A DNA stretch of 45,927 nt from Chloroflexota bacterium (GTDB lineage: Bacteria; Chloroflexota; Dehalococcoidia; UBA2979). How positions within the stretch are numbered: position 1 is the stretch's first letter; each line of letters starts with the position of its first letter. The notes under the pieces are model-generated. The model was not told where the DNA came from. It saw only the letters and a list, made by a program, of their open reading frames with translations, and ran no database searches. Below are positions 15,185 to 22,867 of this stretch, piece after piece. Location of the stretch: positions 1 to 45,927 of the forward strand of contig JAPONQ010000050.1 in NCBI GenBank assembly GCA_026713865.1. The letters are read 5' to 3'. The position numbers and the translations under genes were made by a program.

Positions 15185-16697
15185 CTCGGCGCTCGCGCCA
15201 GGCGAGGAGCAGCGCCACCGACCGCGCGGCGCGCTCGATGCTCTCGTAGACGGCGACGCCTCCCGCGTACGCGGTGCGCGCGAGCTCCAGATCCGGCCCG
15301 ATGTCGCCCCAGATGCGCTCGCGCTGGATGTAGAGCAGCGGCACCTCGATGCCATGCTGGAGCGCAGCTACCTGCTCGCCGAGCTCCCGCGCCGCCTCGT
15401 AGGGGTCGCGCTCGTCCTCGGCACCGGAGGCCGAGTCGGTGAGCCAGGGGACGCGGCTCGTGGAGAGGAAGAGCGCGTCGGTGACGGGGGAGCCCGCGAC
15501 CTCCGAGACGGCGAGCCGGAGGCGGTCGGGATCGCCCTCGGAGCGCCCCTGCGACCCGTCGAAACTCGCGTCGACCGGGTTGCGCACGGAGGTGCCGGCG
15601 ACGGGAACGAGCCGCGCGAGCGCGCGCCGGGTCTCCTCGGGGAGCTCGGGGACCTCGAGCCCCGCGCCGGCGATCGCATCGGAGGAGAGCACCGCGAAGC
15701 CGCCGCCCGAGCTGAGGACGCCGACGCCGGGGCCCCGGACACGGCGCGTCGAGGTCGTGAGCGCGACCAGCACGTCCCGGAGCTCCGCCATGTTCTCGAC
15801 GCGGAGCGCCCCCGCCTGGCGGCAGAGTGCCTCGAAGATCTCCCGGGAGCCGGCGAGCGAGCCGGTGTGCGAGTTCGCGGCGCGCGCGCCCGCCGTGGTC
15901 AACCCGCCCTTGAGGATGACCGTCGGCTTCGCCCGGGCGCAGCGGCGGAGGGCGCGGGCGAAGGCGGGGCCGTCCGAGACCCCCTCGATGTAGGCGGCGA
16001 CGATCTCGGTCTCGCGGTCATCGGCGGCGTAGTCGAGGAAGTCGTGCGCGGTGAGGTCGGCGCCGTTGCCGTAGGAGACGACCTTGGAGAAGCGGAGGCC
16101 CACGGCGCCGAGCCGGAAGATGGAGTCGGCGGCGTTGACGCCGGACTGCGAGAGCAGGAAGACGCTCCCCGGCTCGGTCGGCGGCTCCCCGGTGAAGGAG
16201 ATCCGCTCCCCGGGCACGTAGATCCCCATGCAGTTGGGGCCGATCACGCGGATGCCGGCCGCGACGGCTCGGCCCACGGCCGAGCGCTCGGCGCGTGCGC
16301 GCTCGGGGTCGCCGGTCTCGGAGAATCCCGCGGTGAAGAGGTGGAGCGTGCGGACGCCCTTCTCGACGCACTGCTCGACGAGGCCGGAGACGGCCGCGGC
16401 CGGCACCTGCGAGATCACGTGGTCCACGGGGCCGGGGCAGTCGAGGAGCGAGGGAAAGGCGCGGAGGCCCCCGATCACCCCGCCGCGCGGGTTCACCGGA
16501 TAGAGGGCGTGCTCGCGATCGTAGCCGGTGGCCCGGAGCGAGCGCAGGAAGTTGCCGCCGTGGGGATCGCCGGAGGGGGTCCCGACGACGGCGATGGCGC
16601 GCGGGTGGAAGATCGCATCGAGCGGATGGGGGTGCTCGGCGCCGCCCCTGGCACCCCGGGCCGTGCCGCCCTCCGGCTCGTCGTCGCTCCCGGACAC
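15162..16697 (-). CDS. ADP-forming acyl-CoA synthetase, alpha-subunit type
   Basis: 512-residue protein of the NDP-forming acyl-CoA synthetase family. Domains: CoA-binding Rossmann fold (AIFHPRAIAVVGTPSGDPHG through LYPVNPRGGVIGGLRAFPSL), then IRVIGPNCMGIYVPG, then succinyl-CoA-ligase-like domains with GSVFLLSQSG, SYGNGADLTAHDFLDY and the phosphohistidine loop GARAANSHTGSLAGS. These enzymes interconvert acyl-CoA, ADP and phosphate with acid, CoA and ATP through a phospho-His. The ATP-grasp (beta) domain is absent, so the protein is alpha-only; no beta subunit is encoded nearby. It may act with a distant beta subunit or bind CoA esters in another role. The GTG at 16697 (after a GAGGGG site) is chosen; the frame is open to 16757. 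Its gene overlaps the pterin-binding gene, forming a two-gene operon. Confidence 0.85.
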   Translation of the reverse strand: MSGSDDEPEGGTARGARGGAEHPHPLDAIFHPRAIAVVGTPSGDPHGGNFLRSLRATGYDREHALYPVNPRGGVIGGLRAFPSLLDCPGPVDHVISQVPAAAVSGLVEQCVEKGVRTLHLFTAGFSETGDPERARAERSAVGRAVAAGIRVIGPNCMGIYVPGERISFTGEPPTEPGSVFLLSQSGVNAADSIFRLGAVGLRFSKVVSYGNGADLTAHDFLDYAADDRETEIVAAYIEGVSDGPAFARALRRCARAKPTVILKGGLTTAGARAANSHTGSLAGSREIFEALCRQAGALRVENMAELRDVLVALTTSTRRVRGPGVGVLSSGGGFAVLSSDAIAGAGLEVPELPEETRRALARLVPVAGTSVRNPVDASFDGSQGRSEGDPDRLRLAVSEVAGSPVTDALFLSTSRVPWLTDSASGAEDERDPYEAARELGEQVAALQHGIEVPLLYIQRERIWGDIGPDLELARTAYAGGVAVYESIERAARSVALLLAWRERRDGLPEIL

Positions 16698-16785
16698 GGC
16701 CCCTCGTCTCCCGCTCGTGCCACGCGCAGACCCGCATCCCGATTGTAGGGCCGGCACACGCCGGGGGGCAGGACCCCGTGATGCC

Positions 16786-16821
16786 TTGACGGCCGGTCAG
16801 ATTGTGTACTATGTAGTACAC
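16786..16821 (+). promoter_or_regulatory. Promoter with 18-bp palindromic operator for the XRE regulator
   Basis: TTGACG (16786-16791) is a good -35. TACTAT (16807-16812, spacer 15) or TATGTA (16810-16815, spacer 18) would be the -10. The palindrome GTGTACTA-TG-TAGTACAC (16804-16821) covers the -10 and ends one base before the ATG at 16822. A repressor bound there would block RNA polymerase. The transcript would be leaderless or nearly so. The spacing suggests autoregulation by the XRE protein encoded immediately downstream. Confidence 0.75.
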
Positions 16822-17172
16822 ATGACATTCGGCGCCTACGTCCGAGAGATCCGAGAGGGCTACAGGCAGGAGGACCGTACCTACTCCGTGCGCCGCGTGG
16901 CCCAGCGCATCGGCGTGGAGCCGGCCTACCTGAGCAAGATCGAAAGGGACCAGGTGGCTCCCCCCTCGGAGGCCACGATCCGGCGGCTCGCGGGGGAGCT
17001 TCGCGCCGATACCGACCTGCTGCTGGCGATGGCGGGGAAGGTTTCGAGCGACCTCCAGGCGATCGTGCTCCAGCGACCGCAGCTCTTCGCGGAGCTGATC
17101 CGCGAGCTTCGCGACGCCCCGGACCACGCCATCCTCCGCGTGGCCCGCGAGATCCGGGACGGCGACTGGTAG
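16822..17172 (+). CDS. XRE-family helix-turn-helix transcriptional regulator
   Basis: 116-residue DNA-binding protein. The HTH occupies residues ~5-60: FGAYVREIREGYRQ, then YSVRRVAQRIGVEPAYLSKIERDQVAPPSE, the classic SxxxLAxxxGVxxxxLSxIExG pattern, followed by TIRRLAGELRADTDLLLAMAGK. The C-terminal part (LQRPQLFAELIRELRDAPDHAILRVAREIRDGDW) is helical and probably dimerises. The ATG follows an 18-bp palindrome with no room for a ribosome site, so translation is probably from a leaderless message. It is 56 bp upstream of a conserved unknown gene on the same strand, which it may control along with itself. Confidence 0.92.
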   Translation: MTFGAYVREIREGYRQEDRTYSVRRVAQRIGVEPAYLSKIERDQVAPPSEATIRRLAGELRADTDLLLAMAGKVSSDLQAIVLQRPQLFAELIRELRDAPDHAILRVAREIRDGDW

Positions 17173-17228
17173 GCATCCCCCGCACGAAACCGTCACGCGA
17201 TGAAACAGGAGAAAGAGAAGGAGAGACG

Positions 17229-18209
17229 ATGATCGAACTACAGGACAACCGGCTTGTGTTCCGCTTCCCGGAGGTGCACGAGGACGCCGTGCTGGAGGTG
17301 GAGTTCCAGCGCACGCTCCGCATCCCGGACGACAACCGCGAGTACCCGCTCCCGCCGGGGCTGGGGAGCTTCCCGCTCGACCACGTCGACGACCACGCGG
17401 AGCGGCTCCCGCCGGCATGGAGCCGGCACGGCGGGGTCTTTCTCCCGATGCACCAGGCCGAGGCGATGTGGATCGCCTTCGAGGCCGACTACCCGATGGC
17501 GGTGAAGATCGCGGCCGGGAAGGTCAACGCTCTCACCGGGGAGCCGTGGCGCGACGAGCTCACGGAGGAGCCACAGGACTACCTCGTCGCTCCCGAACAG
17601 CCGTGGCTCGACGGCTTCTGCGTGCGGAAGGGGCTGATCCGGCAGTTCGTCGCGATGCCGCTGGGCGAGGGCTACTCGGCCGAGGAGCAGCTCACCGGCG
17701 AGGCGCAGCACGGGGGGCTGCAGATCGCCGTCTCGCCGATGACGGCGGAGGCGTGGGAGGCGATCCAGAAAGAGCTCGTCCGTGCCCGGCACGCCGATCT
17801 CTCCTACGCTCCGCTCGACGCTGCTCCCGAGATGGGGCTCGCGCCCGGCGGCCTCATGCGCCAGGAGATCTACGAGGACCCCCACGGCTTCGATGCGTGG
17901 GAGCTCGGTGTGCGCTCGCGCTGCTACGTACACATCCTGAACAGCGCCCAGTTCCTGGCCGCCACCGGCGCCCGGCCGCCGCAGGAGCCCCCTACCGCGC
18001 TCGAGTATGCCGAGGCCGGCCTGCCGTGGCTCGAGTACTACGGGGGCGACCTCGAGGCGCTCGAGGGCGCGAAGATCCTCGCCGGCCTCGACAGCGTCGC
18101 TCAGGCAACCTTCAAGAAGGGCGTGGGCGTCCTCCCCGGCAACGAGCCCGTGACGCCGACCGTCGTCGAGACGCTCGCCGCGCGGCAGGTCCGGGAAGGC
18201 GACTTCTAG
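17229..18209 (+). CDS. Conserved protein of unknown function
   Basis: 326-residue soluble protein. I recognise the pattern only as a conserved uncharacterised family: an N-terminal VEFQRTLRIPDD, YPLPPGLGSFPL, RHGGVFLPMHQAEAMWIAFE, then VKIAAGKVNALTGEPW, QDYLVAPEQPWLDGF, IRQFVAMPLGEGYSAEEQLTG and HGGLQIAVSP. Such fully conserved glycine/tryptophan-rich blocks suggest a binding or structural function, but none is established to my knowledge. No signal peptide, membrane helix or metal-binding motif. The ATG has an AAGGAGAG ribosome site. It lies between the XRE regulator and a von Willebrand A-domain gene, all on one strand with short gaps (56 and 82 bp), so the three probably form a functional cassette. 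Confidence 0.8.
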   Translation: MIELQDNRLVFRFPEVHEDAVLEVEFQRTLRIPDDNREYPLPPGLGSFPLDHVDDHAERLPPAWSRHGGVFLPMHQAEAMWIAFEADYPMAVKIAAGKVNALTGEPWRDELTEEPQDYLVAPEQPWLDGFCVRKGLIRQFVAMPLGEGYSAEEQLTGEAQHGGLQIAVSPMTAEAWEAIQKELVRARHADLSYAPLDAAPEMGLAPGGLMRQEIYEDPHGFDAWELGVRSRCYVHILNSAQFLAATGARPPQEPPTALEYAEAGLPWLEYYGGDLEALEGAKILAGLDSVAQATFKKGVGVLPGNEPVTPTVVETLAARQVREGDF

Positions 18210-18291
18210 GACGGTCCGGACAACCCGATGGAGGGTGAGCAGACGCGCTCACAGAGGTGCGCCCCTCGCGGCGCCTGGAACGGAGAAGAGA

Positions 18292-18837
18292 GTGAACTAC
18301 GCAGCGATCTGTCTCGACGAAACCGGCAGCATGTCCGGACAGGAAGAGCGAGTGGTGACCTCGCTCAACGAGTACGTCCACCAGCTGCCAGACGACGTGC
18401 ACGTGACGGTGTTCAAGTTCGACAGCGAGCGGTGGACGAAGTTCTACGACGACGACAAGAGGTTGTGGAAGGGAATGACGACGGCAGACTACAGCCCCGG
18501 AGCGATGACCCCGCTGTACGACGCCGTCGGCAAGGTGCTGCGCCACGCCGAAACGCTCGCCGGCGACGGCGACAGGGTCATGATCATGGTGGACACGGAC
18601 GGCTACGAGAACGCCAGCACGGAGCACACCGCCGTGTCGATCAAGGCAGCCGTCGAGACGAAGAAGAGGGCCGGCTGGGAGTTCCTCTTCATGGCCAGCG
18701 GCATCGACGAGGCACGGGCGGCGCAGGTTGGTGCAACCGGTCAGGCGCTCGGCATGACAATCAACGCGGCCCCCTACCGCCTGCGCCTCAGAGAACTACC
18801 GCGAGGCGGCGCGCCAGACCCGCTCGTTCTTCGATAA
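18292..18837 (+). CDS. von Willebrand factor A-domain protein, probably frameshifted near its end
   Basis: The first ~160 residues form a vWA domain: the MIDAS motif AICLDETGSMSG (D-x-T-x-S), the TPLYDAVG loop supplying the metal-binding Thr, and MIMVDTDGYENAS. vWA domains bind metal and protein partners; small bacterial ones of this kind are common in phage and accessory regions. After NAAP, the frame gives an unlikely Arg/Leu/Pro tail and stops at 18837. The +1 frame instead gives TACASENYREAARQTRSFFD and ends at a TAG at 18881-18883. A run of five Cs at 18770-18774 marks the switch point; one C fewer would join the frames. This could be a mutation, a sequencing error or a +1 frameshift. 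The GTG start follows GGAGAAGAG. It is the third gene of the XRE cassette. Confidence 0.8.
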   Translation: MNYAAICLDETGSMSGQEERVVTSLNEYVHQLPDDVHVTVFKFDSERWTKFYDDDKRLWKGMTTADYSPGAMTPLYDAVGKVLRHAETLAGDGDRVMIMVDTDGYENASTEHTAVSIKAAVETKKRAGWEFLFMASGIDEARAAQVGATGQALGMTINAAPYRLRLRELPRGGAPDPLVLR

Positions 18838-18949
18838 GAGCGGCACGGCCACAACGACGGGGAGGCCGTCGCCCGACCGTTAGCGGCAGCGGGCATCAGC
18901 TCCGGCCACAGCGAGCCGCTCGGCGCCGCGGCGTCCGGGGGCGCAACGA

Positions 18950-19954
18950 TCACGACGGTGCGCCGACCCCCGGGGCATCCGCCGCGCGGCGGCCCTCCGC
19001 GGTGCCGCGCGCGCGGGCCTCCGCATCGAGCGAGCGCAGCAGCGCCGTCATCAGCTCGAGGCGCGGGGCAGGCTCCCCGAGCGCGTGCCCCCGGCGTAGC
19101 GGCTCCCCGAAGATCGCCTCCACCTCGAGAGCCCGGCCCTCGAGGTAGTCGATGAGAGTGCTCGGCCGGTAGGGCCCCATCGCGTCGGTCATCGCGAACA
19201 TGCGCCCGATCACCGCGTCGCCGTCGATGCGCGTCGTCTCCCCATCTCGGGCGAGCTCCGCGTTGCCGAGGCGGACCACCTCCTCCATGAGCGCGCGGGC
19301 CTCGTGCCGCAACGCCGGATCGTTCACGACGCGGTCGGTCGCGACGCCGCCGGCGGCGATGGTGAGCCCGTTGAAGGGGATGTTCCAGCAGAGCTTCTCC
19401 CAGCGCGCCCCGAGCAGCGACGGAGCGGTCGAGACCTGGACCCTCGTTCCCGCCCAGAGGCGCTCGGCGGCTGCGAGCTCCTCCGGGTCGTTCTCAGCGT
19501 GGCCGATCGTGAGCGGGCCGTAGCGCAGGTGGTTCACGATGCCGGGCTCGCCGCGGTTGATGCAGGTAAACGCGAGGGCGCCGAAGACGCGGCGGGCTCC
19601 GAACCAGCCGGAGAAGCGCTCCTCCAGCCCGAGGCCGTTCATCAGCACGAGGATGCGCGTCCCCTCCTCGAGACACGGCTCGATCAGCTCCGGGGCGCCG
19701 TCCAGCGCCGTCGCCTTGAGAGCGCACACCACCCAGTCGACCGGGCCGATCTGATCGCTCGTCGCCGCCGCGAACGGCCGCTTCAAGTGGAGGTCGCCGT
19801 CCACGCTTCGCACGCGGAGCCCGCCCGCGCGCACGGCCTCGTAGTCGCGGCGGAAGAGGAAGCGGACCTCGTGGCCCGCCTCGGCCAGCCGCGCGCCGTA
19901 GTAGCTCCCCACGGCGCCGGCGCCGATCACGGCCACGCGCTGGCGTGTCTCCAC
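18950..19954 (-). CDS. panE: 2-dehydropantoate 2-reductase (ketopantoate reductase) family protein
   Basis: 334-residue NADPH-dependent reductase converting ketopantoate to pantoate for CoA synthesis (PanE/ApbA). Seen: the N-terminal dinucleotide-binding motif VAVIGAGAVGSYYGARLAEAG, the strand VDWVVCALKATAL carrying the conserved active-site lysine, ARWEKLCWNIPFNGLTI (the K..N..N region), and YRPSTLIDYLEGRALEVEAIFGE (the conserved S-x-x-x-D and E of the C-terminal helical domain). The GTG at 19954 was chosen because a GGGGGAGGG site precedes it and the Rossmann fold begins five residues later. Paralogues with other substrates exist in this family, so panE is likely but not certain. No other pantothenate genes are nearby. 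Confidence 0.88.
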   Translation of the reverse strand: METRQRVAVIGAGAVGSYYGARLAEAGHEVRFLFRRDYEAVRAGGLRVRSVDGDLHLKRPFAAATSDQIGPVDWVVCALKATALDGAPELIEPCLEEGTRILVLMNGLGLEERFSGWFGARRVFGALAFTCINRGEPGIVNHLRYGPLTIGHAENDPEELAAAERLWAGTRVQVSTAPSLLGARWEKLCWNIPFNGLTIAAGGVATDRVVNDPALRHEARALMEEVVRLGNAELARDGETTRIDGDAVIGRMFAMTDAMGPYRPSTLIDYLEGRALEVEAIFGEPLRRGHALGEPAPRLELMTALLRSLDAEARARGTAEGRRAADAPGVGAPS

Positions 19955-20225
19955 CGGATCCCTCCCCCACCGACTCGTCGCGGGATCGCAACCTCGCGGG
20001 GCCGCAACACCCGAGTCTCTCGCAGCAGACATCGCGCGGCCCGGCGGGTCAAGCGACGAGCGGGCGACCAACGGCGCGCCAGATCGTGCAGGGGGGCCGC
20101 ATGTACTACCGGCCCCGTGGGAGGTGCTCGGGGACTGGTCACGTGGCCCAATCTCATGCTAGACCTGCCGCTACGCAGCGACATGGCCGACCCATCACGA
20201 AGAGCACAAACACGAACTGCAAGCG

Positions 20226-22532
20226 ATGGACAGCGCGGGACGTAAGATGGTTCAAACGAGACTGACTCCGCTCCGCCCGGGTCGGACGGAGCGTGATCTC
20301 CTTGATGCGCTGCTCAGTACCCAGACCGAACGCGAGGTCCATGCGTGCCTCGATCGCTCGGGCATGCTCGACGACGGGCTCTGGCGGCCCTACGGCGGCG
20401 TCGAGAACAACAGCGGGACATTCTTCAACCAGCAAGCAAGCCCGCGAGGAGCCCTCGTCGAGAAGATCGTCAACGGCATCGACGCTGTCCTGACAGCCAA
20501 GGCCTTCGAACACGGCGACATTGCGAACGGCTCGCCTCCAGCGTCGATGTTCGAAGCCGCGAGGCGCTACTTCAATGTCCGCAACGGTCGGCTGGCAGAG
20601 ATCCTGCCAACGCAGCGCAAGGCCATCGCGACAGACGCCGTGCAGGTCGTCCTCTCGGGTCAACGCCACCCTGGACGACCGACAATCTCAATCGCCGACC
20701 AGGGTGAGGGACAAGCTCCAGGCGACTTCCCGGCTACGTTCCTATCGCTCTCGGCCACGAACAAAATGCGGATCCCGTTCGTCCAGGGGAAGTTCAATAT
20801 GGGGTCAGCCGGGGCGGTGCCATTCTGCGGTACGCACCACAACTACCAGCTCATCCTGTCGAGGCGGCACCCGGAAGCGCCGGGTTCTGGCGGCCCATGG
20901 GGGTTCACGGTCGTACGTCGCCGGCCTCCGAGGGCCGACGAGCGAGCCTCGCGGTTCGAGTACCTCGCTCCGGGCGGCATCGTGTCCACCATCGAAACTG
21001 ACACCCTTCCGATGTGGACGGACAGCGAAGGGGGCCCCGTCGAGCGCGCGCACGGCACCCTCGTCCGTCTCTACGAGTACGACATCCAGGAACGAGCCGC
21101 CGCGAACCGAGCCTTCTCGCGAATGCTGAACCGAAGGCTGTACCGGCTGCCCCTGCCGATCCAGGTCATCGAGACGCGCGGCTTCAGCAGGGGCAGCACG
21201 GAAGAGATCGTGCCCGGACTTGCGACCCGGCTCGATGAGGATACGTCCAGCGACGTCGAACATGGCTTCCCCGTCTCCGATCGGCTCAAGGTGAAGGGAG
21301 TGGGGTGGGTCAGAGTCTCTCTGATTCCCTTCCGGGAGGATGTCGACATCGCCGACTGGGTGACCGCTTCGGAGAGCGTGATTTTCACGGTCAACGGCCA
21401 GGCGCACGCATTCGAGTCACGTGACTTCTTCCGGCGCGAAGGGGAGAACGGAGCGAACTACCGCTACCTCGCCCAGAGCCTTCTGGTCGAAGTCGATTGC
21501 TCGGAACTCCAGAATATCGAGCAGCTATTCATGGGATCGCGCGACCGGATGCGCGACGGCGAGCGTCGGAGCACGCTCCGAAGCGCACTGGCTGCTCACC
21601 TGCGCCAGCACGAGGGTCTACGCGAACTCAACCACAGGCGGCGCGAGGCGGCGCTCCAGCACGCCGAGAAGAGCACCGCCAAGACGGACGAGATGTTCGA
21701 GAAGATGATCGCGGCTTCGCCTGCGATCGCGGCGCTGCTCACGGGCGGAGTCATCCCGGCACCGGTGCCGCCACGACCCCCGGCACCCGCGACTCCGTAC
21801 GAGGGACAGCGATTCCCCACCTTCTTGCGGTGGAGCAAGGGCGGACCCCACCGCAAGAAGCACTGCAACATCGGGTCGCACTGCGTGCTCGAACTCGAGA
21901 CGGACGCGGCCAACGACTTCCTCTCGAGGTCCGTGGATCCGGGAATCCTCGACGTCGCGCCATCGGGGTGGTCGGTGAGCGAAAGACTCTGGAACGGGAG
22001 CGTACGCATCCGGCTGGAGCCGCCGGCGACGGCTCAGCCGGGGGAGGAGATCCCGATCTGCGTCACGCTCATGTCTGATGCACCGCCAGAGGTGCCCGGC
22101 GAGCTTCAGGCGACGGGCACGCTTGTCGTCGATCCCCCTCTGCCTCCCCGTCCGCCCAGACCACCTGCGCCACCTTCGACACCGAAAGTGGCACCACCCG
22201 AGATACACGAGGTCCGCCGGGGCGACTGGACGGATCATGGCTTCAGCGAGCGTTCGGTTGCCTCGGTCGACAAGGCGGAGGGGAAGACCATCGTGTTCAT
22301 CAACATGGACAATGTCGGCCTGACGAATTACGTGCGCGCCGACGTGTCGCGCCGGCGGGAACTTGAGGAGATGTACAAGCTGGCGGTGGCGCCGGCGGCG
22401 ATCTCGCTAGAGCGGGCTGTAGCGGACGACGAGATCACGGGCGAGCAGGCGGAAACCGCCCTCTCCGCCGTGGGCGACATCCTGTTGCCCGCCGTCGACT
22501 TCGCCTCCAAGGTTGCTCATGGGACCGAATAA
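20226..22532 (+). CDS. HSP90/MutL-type (GHKL) ATPase of unknown role, possible defence protein
   Basis: 768-residue protein with an N-terminal GHKL ATPase: N-box ALVEKIVNGIDAVL (Glu79, Asn83, Asp86), the DxGxG motif IADQGEGQ (Asp158, Gly160, Gly162), the lid segment FLSLSATNKMRIPF and the glycine loop GKFNMGSAGAVPFCG (residues 188-202). Central and C-terminal regions have no domain I recognise; a proline-rich linker (near residue 645) separates a final domain with GKTIVFINMDN and a helical tail. HSP90-like ATPases of this shape occur in prokaryotic defence loci (for example beside Z1-type genes), but no companion defence gene adjoins it. ATG at 20226 or 20247 could be the start. GC is lower than in panE, suggesting recent acquisition. 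Function is not established. Confidence 0.8.
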   Translation: MDSAGRKMVQTRLTPLRPGRTERDLLDALLSTQTEREVHACLDRSGMLDDGLWRPYGGVENNSGTFFNQQASPRGALVEKIVNGIDAVLTAKAFEHGDIANGSPPASMFEAARRYFNVRNGRLAEILPTQRKAIATDAVQVVLSGQRHPGRPTISIADQGEGQAPGDFPATFLSLSATNKMRIPFVQGKFNMGSAGAVPFCGTHHNYQLILSRRHPEAPGSGGPWGFTVVRRRPPRADERASRFEYLAPGGIVSTIETDTLPMWTDSEGGPVERAHGTLVRLYEYDIQERAAANRAFSRMLNRRLYRLPLPIQVIETRGFSRGSTEEIVPGLATRLDEDTSSDVEHGFPVSDRLKVKGVGWVRVSLIPFREDVDIADWVTASESVIFTVNGQAHAFESRDFFRREGENGANYRYLAQSLLVEVDCSELQNIEQLFMGSRDRMRDGERRSTLRSALAAHLRQHEGLRELNHRRREAALQHAEKSTAKTDEMFEKMIAASPAIAALLTGGVIPAPVPPRPPAPATPYEGQRFPTFLRWSKGGPHRKKHCNIGSHCVLELETDAANDFLSRSVDPGILDVAPSGWSVSERLWNGSVRIRLEPPATAQPGEEIPICVTLMSDAPPEVPGELQATGTLVVDPPLPPRPPRPPAPPSTPKVAPPEIHEVRRGDWTDHGFSERSVASVDKAEGKTIVFINMDNVGLTNYVRADVSRRRELEEMYKLAVAPAAISLERAVADDEITGEQAETALSAVGDILLPAVDFASKVAHGTE

Positions 22533-22591
22533 GACATCGTCGACCGCTGCCAGCGGCTGCGGGGCCGTGCGGTGCCGAGGGAGTTGACCGC

Positions 22592-22867
22592 ATGGACGGA
22601 ACGGCGCTCGGAGGCGCGAACCTCTCAGGTCAGAGGCGGGGCGACGTAACGAGCGACTTCTGTCCCGCCGGCTGCTACTGGCCCGACTGTGAGCACCGCG
22701 CGGACGGCGACGCGAGGCCGGCGCCGCCGGCGGGGACGCGGTGGGTGGTGCGCGGGGGAGTGGAGGTCGCCGAGCCCCGACCCGCGACCGACACCCTCGT
22801 CGATGCGGTGGACGAGTACTTCGGCGAGGTCCTGCTGATCACCGGCCGGCCCTGGTCGCCGCGCTAG
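22592..22867 (+). CDS. Small protein of unknown function
   Basis: 91-codon frame, not recognised. It reads SDFCPAGCYWPDCEHRADGDAR, with three cysteines in a short stretch (C-x3-C-x5-C), then GTRWVVRGGVEVAEPRPATD and VDEYFGEVLLITGRPWSP. Third codon positions are almost all G or C, as in real genes here. The ATG is a guess; no strong ribosome site is visible. Its stop overlaps that of the minus-strand lipoprotein gene by three bases. It follows the GHKL ATPase gene after 59 bp on the same strand, so co-transcription is possible. The cysteines may bind metal. Confidence 0.5.
   Translation: MDGTALGGANLSGQRRGDVTSDFCPAGCYWPDCEHRADGDARPAPPAGTRWVVRGGVEVAEPRPATDTLVDAVDEYFGEVLLITGRPWSPR

Noticed and set aside
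14730-16748. Plus-strand open frame over the acyl-CoA synthetase region
   Set aside because: Compositionally biased shadow; the minus strand shows clear family motifs.
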